From Nocardia yamanashiensis NBRC 100130 (lineage in GTDB: Bacteria; Actinomycetota; Actinomycetes; Mycobacteriales; Mycobacteriaceae), in NCBI RefSeq assembly GCF_001613325.1, contig NZ_BDCD01000021.1, positions 124,001 through 188,000 of the forward strand: a DNA stretch of 64,000 nucleotides, written 5' to 3'. Numbering within the stretch: the stretch's first letter is position 1; every line of letters begins with the position of its first letter. The position numbers and the translations under genes were made by a program. Positions 58,522-64,000 of this stretch are shown in pieces. Under the pieces are notes generated by a model. It was not told where the DNA came from and searched no databases. It saw only the letters and a program-made list of their open reading frames with translations.

Positions 58522-59547
58522 ATGCGTTTCGGCAGGTCCGCCATGCCGGAGGGGGCCCAGACAGGACTGCGTCGCGGCAACACCGGCTGGCGCACACGAC
58601 TTTTCGCCGCGGGTGCCGCGGCCCTGGCCATCCCGACCGCCGCAATGGTGGCGACCCCGACGATCGCGTCGGCGGCTCCGGTGTTCAGCCCGGTGCATCG
58701 CGCGCCCGCGGGTGGTTTCGAAGAACTGATGGTCCCCTCCAGCATGGGACCGATCAAGGTGCAGGTGCAGTGGGCCAAGTACGGCGGCACCTCCGCGCTG
58801 TACCTGCTCGACGGCATGCGCGCCGGTGATGACAAGAACGCCTGGTCGAACCCGGACGAGGGCAATGCCCTCGCCACCTTCGCCGAGGACAACATCACCG
58901 TGGTGATGCCGGTCGGCGGTCAGTCCAGCTTCTACACGGACTGGGCCTCGGCCTCCAACACCAACGGCCAGAAGTACACCTACAAGTGGGAAACCTTCCT
59001 CACCAAGGAACTTCCCAACTTCCTGGCCAACTACGGCGTCTCCAAGACCAACAACGCGGTCGCCGGCCTGTCCATGGGCGGTTCGGCCGCGCTGGCGCTG
59101 GCCGCCTACCACCGGGACCAGTTCAAGCACGCCTCCTCGTTCTCGGGCTACCTGAACCTGTCCGCGCCCGGTATGCGCGAGGCCATCCGCATCGCCATGC
59201 TCGACGCCGGCCGCTACAACGTGGACTCGATGGCCGCCCCGTGGAGCCCGCAGTGGCTGCGCATGGACCCCTTCGTGTTCGCGCAGCAGCTCAAGGGCCT
59301 GCCCATGTTCATCTCCTCGTCGACCGGAATCCCGGGCCGCTACGACGGTTTCGATTTCGGCACCGGCAATGCGATCGCCCTGGAAGCCCTCTCGATCGTG
59401 AACACCCGTGCCTTCGAGGCGCGCCTGAGCTCGCTCGGCATTCCGGCCCGGTTCGATTTCCCGGGCACCGGTACCCACAAGTGGAAGTACTGGGCCGAGG
59501 AACTCGTCAAGGTGCGTCCGGACATCCTGAACGCGCTCGGAGCCTGA
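58522..59547 (+). CDS. Mycolyltransferase 5 (antigen 85 family, subfamily B)
   Basis: A 341-residue exported mycolyltransferase of the subfamily closest to classical antigen 85. After the signal (ending IASAA near residue 52) comes GGFEELMVPSSMGPIKVQVQW. Nucleophile in GLSMGGSAA, acid in LEALSIVNTRAFE, His in THKWKYWAE. No Ser/Gly loop and no C-terminal extension. ATG 58522 follows GATGAGGAGCAGTATCC. It is very close to gene 7, including long identical nucleotide runs around the nucleophile. A perfect terminator follows. Confidence 0.94.
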   Translation: MRFGRSAMPEGAQTGLRRGNTGWRTRLFAAGAAALAIPTAAMVATPTIASAAPVFSPVHRAPAGGFEELMVPSSMGPIKVQVQWAKYGGTSALYLLDGMRAGDDKNAWSNPDEGNALATFAEDNITVVMPVGGQSSFYTDWASASNTNGQKYTYKWETFLTKELPNFLANYGVSKTNNAVAGLSMGGSAALALAAYHRDQFKHASSFSGYLNLSAPGMREAIRIAMLDAGRYNVDSMAAPWSPQWLRMDPFVFAQQLKGLPMFISSSTGIPGRYDGFDFGTGNAIALEALSIVNTRAFEARLSSLGIPARFDFPGTGTHKWKYWAEELVKVRPDILNALGA

Positions 59548-59565
59548 TAACGGTTCCGTGATTCG

Positions 59566-59603
59566 ACACCGGCCGCCCTATAACGGGGCGGCCGGTGTTT
59601 TTC
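59566..59603 (+). terminator. Intrinsic terminator after mycolyltransferase 5
   Basis: ACACCGGCCGCCC and GGGCGGCCGGTGT form a perfect 13-bp stem with a 7-base loop, followed by five T residues. Confidence 0.9.
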
Positions 59604-59720
59604 GTTCACCGCCATTTCCGGGGGGTTCGGGGGCGCAGCCCCTGAGGGTCGCGAGAGTTGCTCACCACCGGTTCCCTTGTAGCGCCCCATGATTCGCCGT
59701 GGCGGAGTACAAAAACTAAT

Positions 59721-61079
59721 GTGACACGTGTGGCATGTGTTAGATGGGGGAGGCTCGGGCGTGCCGGTATGGCGACGCTCGTGGCAGTCACTTCGATGGT
59801 CCTGGTCGGCGGCACCACCGCGGCCGCGGAACCCGGACCGGCGACCGCGCCGAGCAGCACCGCGATTCGAAAAGTGGTGTGGCTGAGCGACAGACGGGTG
59901 GCCCTGTGGGTGGATTCACCCGCGATGGGTACGCAGATCCAGGTCCAGCTGCTGCTGGCCCGGGATTGGAACAGTAAGCCGGACAGCAGATTTCCCACGC
60001 TGCTCATGCTGGACGGGCTGCGCGCCGGCGACGACGAGAGCGGCTGGACCAAGGACGCGGGCGCGCAGGCGTTCTTCGCCGACAAGAACATCACTGTCGT
60101 ATTGCCGGTCGGCGGTATGTCCAGTTTCTATACGGACTGGAAGAAGCCGAACAACGGCAAGACCTACCGGTGGGAAACCTTCCTCACCAAGGAATTACCG
60201 CCGCTGCTGGACAAGGACTGGCGCACCACCAATGTGCGCGGCGTGGCGGGGCTGTCCATGGGCGGCACCGCGGCCATGACGCTCTCCAGCCGCAATCCCG
60301 GCTTCGCCAAGTTCGTCGCCTCCTATTCCGGTCTGCTCACCCTCACCACCCTGGGTATGCCGCAGGCCGTCCAGTACTCGATGCGGGACGCCGGCGGCTA
60401 CGACTCCGACGCCATGTGGGGCCCGGCCACCGATGCCGAATGGGCCTCGCACGATCCGTACGCGCTCGCCGAAAAGCTCAAGGGCGCAAGCCTGTACGTC
60501 TCCAGTGGGAGCGGGCTGGCTGGCGTGCACGACATTCCGGCCGGTATTCCCGGCGTCAGTACCAACTGGATGGGTATGGCGCTCGAAGTGCTCGCGCGTT
60601 TCTCGTCCCAGCAATTCGTCGCCAAACTCAACAAACTGAGCATTCCGGTCTCGGTAAATTACCGTCCGTCCGGTACTCATTCCTGGCCGTACTGGGATTT
60701 CGAGATGCGCCAGTCCTGGCCGCAGGCCGCCGCCGCGCTGGGCGTCGAGGCGGCCAAGCCCGAGTGCGCCGCGGCGGGAGCCATTCTGCCGGTGGCGCTT
60801 TCGAAGTCCTGGCTCGGCGACTGTCTCACGGTGGAGTTCCCGCAGGCGGGCGGCGTGGCGCAGGACTTCAGCGGTGGCCGGGTGCTGTGGTCGGCGGCCA
60901 CCGGCGCGCACGCGCTGGGCGGCCTGATCGGCGGTGCGTACCAGGGTGCGGCGGGACCCGCTGGGGCACTGGGCTTTCCGACAACCGACGAAACTCCTAT
61001 TTCGGGCGGAGCGGAACAGAAATTCCAGCACGGCCGCATTGTCTTCCGGGATGGAAAGGCCGAAATTCAGCTGGGCTGA
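59721..61079 (+). CDS. Mycolyltransferase 6 with C-terminal LGFP repeats (subfamily C)
   Basis: A 452-residue exported mycolyltransferase of the type seen in corynebacterial PS1-like proteins. After the signal peptide come VALWVDSPAMGTQIQVQLLL and WTKDAGAQAFFADKN. Nucleophile in GLSMGGTAA, acid in LEVLARFSSQQF, His in THSWPYWDFE. About 100 C-terminal residues form LGFP-type repeats (VLWSAATGAHALGG, GALGFPTTDE) thought to bind the cell wall. GTG 59721 is chosen for the basic N-terminus; it has no ribosome-binding site and a TACAAA 7 bases upstream, so may be leaderless. ATG 59769 is an alternative. Confidence 0.88.
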   Translation: MTRVACVRWGRLGRAGMATLVAVTSMVLVGGTTAAAEPGPATAPSSTAIRKVVWLSDRRVALWVDSPAMGTQIQVQLLLARDWNSKPDSRFPTLLMLDGLRAGDDESGWTKDAGAQAFFADKNITVVLPVGGMSSFYTDWKKPNNGKTYRWETFLTKELPPLLDKDWRTTNVRGVAGLSMGGTAAMTLSSRNPGFAKFVASYSGLLTLTTLGMPQAVQYSMRDAGGYDSDAMWGPATDAEWASHDPYALAEKLKGASLYVSSGSGLAGVHDIPAGIPGVSTNWMGMALEVLARFSSQQFVAKLNKLSIPVSVNYRPSGTHSWPYWDFEMRQSWPQAAAALGVEAAKPECAAAGAILPVALSKSWLGDCLTVEFPQAGGVAQDFSGGRVLWSAATGAHALGGLIGGAYQGAAGPAGALGFPTTDETPISGGAEQKFQHGRIVFRDGKAEIQLG

Positions 61080-61168
61080 ACGCCTATACACGCCATTCGG
61101 ACGTAGATACCCACCAGTTATCGCTCCTGCACCGGTAAAGTGCACCGGGTCCCGTGACGCCCGGTCAC

Positions 61169-61174
61169 TATGGT
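61169..61174 (+). promoter_or_regulatory. -10 element TATGGT upstream of mycolyltransferase 7
   Basis: TATGGT lies 32 bases before the ATG, giving a leader of about 25 bases that holds the CAGGAG ribosome-binding site. No clear -35 was found. Confidence 0.4.
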
Positions 61175-61206
61175 GTCGTTTCCCTGCGGTTCAGGAGCTC
61201 ATGTTC

Positions 61207-62175
61207 ATGGCATCACAGGTTTTTCGGCGCGCGCTCATGGCCGCCGCGGCGATTGTCGCCCTGCCCGTTCTCGCCGCCCCGGCGCTCGCCCTGCCGGCGC
61301 ACGCCCCCGTGCATCGCACGGCCGAGGGCGGTTTCGAGGAACTGATGGTCCCCTCCAGCATGGGACCGGTGAAGGTGCAGGTGCAGTGGGCCCGGCACGG
61401 CGGTGACGCGGCGCTGTATCTGCTCGACGGCCTGCGCGCCCGCGAGGACTTCAACGCCTGGTCCTTCGAGACCAACGCGCTGAAGATGTTCGCCGAGGAC
61501 AATGTCACCCTGGTGATGCCGGTCGGCGGCCAGTCCAGCTTCTACACCGACTGGCGCGCGCCCTCCAGCGGCAACGGCCAGAAGTTCACCTATCGCTGGG
61601 AGACCTTCCTGACCGAGGAACTGCCCGCCTTCCTCGAGGGGTACGGCGTCTCCCGCACCAAGAACGCGGTGGCCGGCCTGTCCATGGGCGGTTCGGCCGC
61701 GCTGGCGCTGGCCGCCTACCACCGGGACCAGTTCAAGCACGCCTCCTCGTTCTCCGGCTACCTCAACATCTCCGCGCCCGGTATGCGCGAGGCCATCCGC
61801 ATCGCCATGCTCGACGCGGGCCGCTTCAATGTCGATTCGATGGCCTGGCCGTGGAGCCCGCAGTGGCTGCGCATGGACCCGTTCGTGTTCGCTCCGCAGC
61901 TGCGCGGCCTGCCCATGTACATCTCGGCGGCGGCGGGCATTCCCGGACCGCACGACAATCCGGACGGTCCGGTCGGCATCTTCAATACCGTCAATGCCAT
62001 TGCCCTCGAGGCGCTGTCGATGGTCAATACCGTCTCGTTCATGGCCCGGCTCAATCAGCTCGGCATCGGCGCGCACTACAGCCTGCCGACGAACGGCACC
62101 CATTCCTGGGGCTATTGGCAGGATCAGCTGGAGCAGGCGCGCCCGGAGATACTCGCCGCGCTGGGCGTCGCCTAG
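61207..62175 (+). CDS. Mycolyltransferase 7 (antigen 85 family, subfamily B)
   Basis: A 322-residue exported mycolyltransferase. A short signal peptide ends near ALA (residue 29), then GGFEELMVPSSMGPVKVQVQW as in gene 5. Nucleophile in GLSMGGSAA, acid in LEALSMVNTVSF, His in THSWGYWQD. AGGAG lies 9 bases before ATG 61207 and only 3 before ATG 61201, so the second was used. The central 130 bases around the active-site Ser are almost identical to gene 5 at DNA level. It pairs with a following LGFP-type gene just as gene 5 does with gene 6. Confidence 0.93.
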   Translation: MASQVFRRALMAAAAIVALPVLAAPALALPAHAPVHRTAEGGFEELMVPSSMGPVKVQVQWARHGGDAALYLLDGLRAREDFNAWSFETNALKMFAEDNVTLVMPVGGQSSFYTDWRAPSSGNGQKFTYRWETFLTEELPAFLEGYGVSRTKNAVAGLSMGGSAALALAAYHRDQFKHASSFSGYLNISAPGMREAIRIAMLDAGRFNVDSMAWPWSPQWLRMDPFVFAPQLRGLPMYISAAAGIPGPHDNPDGPVGIFNTVNAIALEALSMVNTVSFMARLNQLGIGAHYSLPTNGTHSWGYWQDQLEQARPEILAALGVA

Positions 62176-62265
62176 CCGATCTTGAAAACTGGTCGTTTGC
62201 TGTAGTGCCCCCGATTCCCGCGCGTCCTACCCGGAACCGCGGCCGATCGGGGGTACAACACTTGT

Positions 62266-64000
62266 GTGGCTGGAGTTGTTCGTGGGACCAGAAGGGCGCG
62301 CCGGCGCGGCGCGATAGCCGCCCTCGCGGCGGTATTCCCGCTGGCCGCAGGCGCTGTCGTCGCGGCCGGACCGGTCGCGGCCGCCCCCGAGACCGGGGGC
62401 GTCCCCGCCTCGGTGCAGAAGTCGCAGTGGCTCAATGACCGCCGCGTGTCGCTGTGGGTGAACTCGCCCGCCACCGGCGCGCCGGTCGAGGTGCAACTGC
62501 TGCTGCCCCGGGACTGGCATTCCCGCCCCGACGCCCGGTACCCCGTGCTCTTCATGCTCGACGGCCTGCGCGCCACCGACGACGAGAACGGCTGGACCAA
62601 GGACGCGGGCGCGGCCGGCTGGTTCGCCGACAAGAACACCCTGGTGGTGCTGCCGGTGGGCGGTCAGTCCAGTTTCTACGCGGACTGGCTGGAGCCCAAC
62701 AACGGCCGCAACTACAAGTGGGAAACCTTCCTCACCAAGGAATTGCCGCCGCTGCTGGAGAGCCAGTGGCGCGCCACGAGTCAGCGTGCGGTGGCCGGGC
62801 TTTCGATGGGCGGCAGCGCGGCCATGATGCTCGCGGCCCGCAATCCCGGCTGGGTCAAGCACGCCGCCTCCTACTCCGGCTTTCTCACCCTCACCACGCT
62901 CGGCATGCCGCAGGCGGTCAATTTCGCCATGAAGGACGCCGGCGGTTTCGACTCCACCGCCATGTTCGGCCCGCCCGGCAACGACGCGTGGAAAGAGCAC
63001 GACCCCTACGAATTGGCCGAGAAGCTGCGGGGTTTGAGCCTGTACGTCTCCAGCGGCAGCGGCACCGCGGGCGCCACCGATCCGCCCGGTGATCTGCCCG
63101 GCTTGACCAGCAATTACGCGGGCATGGGCCTGGAAGTGCTGTCCCGCTTGAGCACCCAGAACTTCGTGGCCAAGCTGAACAAGCTGAATATTCCGGTACA
63201 GGTCAACTACCGCCCGTCCGGTACTCACACCTGGCCGTACTGGGACTTCGAAATGCGCCAGTCCTGGCCGCAGACCGCCGCCGCGCTCGGCGTGGACGCC
63301 ACCGCGGGGCAGTGCACGCTCGGCGGCGCCATCGCCGGTGTGGCACAGGCCAACAACTGGCTCGGCGACTGCCTGACCGGCGAATACCCCGTCAACAACG
63401 GTGTGGCGCAGGACTTCCGGGGCGGGCAGGTGTTCTTCTCCCCGGCCACCGGCGCCCAGCCGACCGGTGGGGCCATCGGCGGCAGCTACGCGGGCCTGAA
63501 CGGCGCGGCCAGCGGTCTCGGTTTCCCGACGGCCGGCGACGGCGGCCTGCCCGACGGCCGCGGGCGCTGGCAGACCTTCCAGAACGGATCCATCTACTGG
63601 ACCCCGCAGACCGGCGCCCAGGCGGTGCGCGGCGCGGTTCTGGACGCCTGGGGCAAACAGGGTTTCGAGCGCAGCCCGGCCGGCTATCCGACCGGACTCG
63701 AACAGCGCACCCCGAGCCGGGACGGCGTGGTCCAGGGCTTCGAGAACGGGCCGATGTACTTCAGCCCCAAGACCGGCGCGCATCTGGTGCAGGGCCTGAT
63801 CCTGGGCAAGTACTCCGCGCTCGGTTTCGAGAACAGCCCGTACGGCTTCCCGGTCGCGGACGAGCAGCCGCTCAAGGACTTCGGCCGCTACAGCGCCTTC
63901 GAGAACGGCAATATCTATTGGAGCCCGCTCTCCGGCGCCTGGGGCGTGCGCAACGGACCGATCATGGATGCCTGGGGCGCACTGGGTTTCGAGAACGGCA
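62266..64000 (+). CDS. Mycolyltransferase 8 with LGFP repeats (subfamily C, 3' end outside window)
   Basis: At least 578 residues, cut by the window edge. A basic N-terminus and signal peptide precede VSLWVNSPATGAPVEVQLLL; the nucleophile is in GLSMGGSAA, the acid in LEVLSRLSTQNF and the His in THTWPYWDFE. After about residue 345 at least four LGFP repeats follow, each with a VFFSPATGA/IYWTPQTGA-like core, so the wall-binding part is longer than in gene 6. GTG 62266 is the first in-frame start after an upstream stretch without a start codon; no ribosome-binding site is present and TACAAC lies 6 bases upstream. Confidence 0.9.
   Translation, partial: MAGVVRGTRRARRRGAIAALAAVFPLAAGAVVAAGPVAAAPETGGVPASVQKSQWLNDRRVSLWVNSPATGAPVEVQLLLPRDWHSRPDARYPVLFMLDGLRATDDENGWTKDAGAAGWFADKNTLVVLPVGGQSSFYADWLEPNNGRNYKWETFLTKELPPLLESQWRATSQRAVAGLSMGGSAAMMLAARNPGWVKHAASYSGFLTLTTLGMPQAVNFAMKDAGGFDSTAMFGPPGNDAWKEHDPYELAEKLRGLSLYVSSGSGTAGATDPPGDLPGLTSNYAGMGLEVLSRLSTQNFVAKLNKLNIPVQVNYRPSGTHTWPYWDFEMRQSWPQTAAALGVDATAGQCTLGGAIAGVAQANNWLGDCLTGEYPVNNGVAQDFRGGQVFFSPATGAQPTGGAIGGSYAGLNGAASGLGFPTAGDGGLPDGRGRWQTFQNGSIYWTPQTGAQAVRGAVLDAWGKQGFERSPAGYPTGLEQRTPSRDGVVQGFENGPMYFSPKTGAHLVQGLILGKYSALGFENSPYGFPVADEQPLKDFGRYSAFENGNIYWSPLSGAWGVRNGPIMDAWGALGFENG
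63420..64000 (+). repeat. LGFP repeat-coding region of mycolyltransferase 8
   Basis: At least four units of roughly 52-55 codons share an aromatic-Ser/Thr-Pro-x-x-Gly-Ala core (FFSPATGA, YWTPQTGA, YFSPKTGA, YWSPLSGA), then a Gly-x-Ile/Val segment and a W/Y-x-x-LGFE or LGFP ending. The array continues past the window end. Confidence 0.8.

Noticed and set aside
62454..63092. A separate 212-codon frame inside mycolyltransferase 8, which could suggest a frameshift
   Set aside because: The main frame from 62266 is continuous through the triad and LGFP repeats to the window end, so this is a shadow.

Overview
The window is high-GC actinobacterial DNA from a mycolic-acid-containing organism. Nocardia is the best fit and Rhodococcus or another Mycobacteriales genus is possible. 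The evidence is a complete galactan/arabinan cell-wall block (glf, glfT2, PAP2 phosphatase, ubiA, aftB), eight antigen-85-type mycolyltransferase genes in a row, LGFP repeats, and frequent GTG starts with leaderless-looking promoters. No rRNA, tRNA, CRISPR array or insertion sequence was seen.

Layout. 1-3674: the end of a branched-chain amino acid/amide ABC transporter operon (livG-F-H-M-K), in which LivM looks internally shortened. 3704-8070: a DMT-type membrane protein, a metallo-beta-lactamase/Rieske protein, a lipoprotein and a PlsC-type acyltransferase. 8259-17308: a methylamine/ammonium module. A lone amtB diverges from a flavin amine oxidase, a GlnT-type glutamine synthetase (probable gamma-glutamylmethylamide synthetase), three N-methylglutamate-synthase subunits (mgsABC) and an M20 amidohydrolase, closed by a convergent XRE-cupin regulator. 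17426-18072: a vapBC toxin-antitoxin pair. 18101-24315: a dipeptide/oligopeptide ABC transporter on the minus strand. 24349-31395: a HAD phosphatase, a large PGRP amidase with LGFP repeats, a SpoIID/LytB protein and a DUF4185 (GH183-type) secreted protein. 31478-41680: small regulatory cassettes (HxlR/MBL, MarR/EamA/NAD(P)-reductase, a MerR-TipAS regulator), a secreted serine protease and hypothetical proteins.

41944-48613 is the arabinogalactan block, coupled by ATGA overlaps. It supplies UDP-Galf, builds the galactan, makes decaprenyl-phosphoryl ribose (precursor of the arabinose donor) and adds terminal arabinofuranose. 48840-64000 is the mycolyltransferase array, whose products would attach mycolates to those arabinan ends. 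The array has three sequence subfamilies in the order A-A-A-[NRPS]-A-B-C-B-C. A minus-strand three-gene nonribosomal peptide locus (a C-like/A/T protein with a threonine-type specificity code, an SDR and a type II thioesterase), followed by a 30-residue ORF, is wedged between array members 3 and 4.

From memory, the order Rieske protein - acyltransferase - HAD - PGRP amidase - glf - glfT2 - PAP2 - ubiA - aftB - fbp follows the Mycobacterium tuberculosis Rv3818-Rv3803c region. The methylamine, dipeptide-transport, toxin-antitoxin, regulatory and NRPS genes would then be accessory insertions into a conserved cell-wall backbone.
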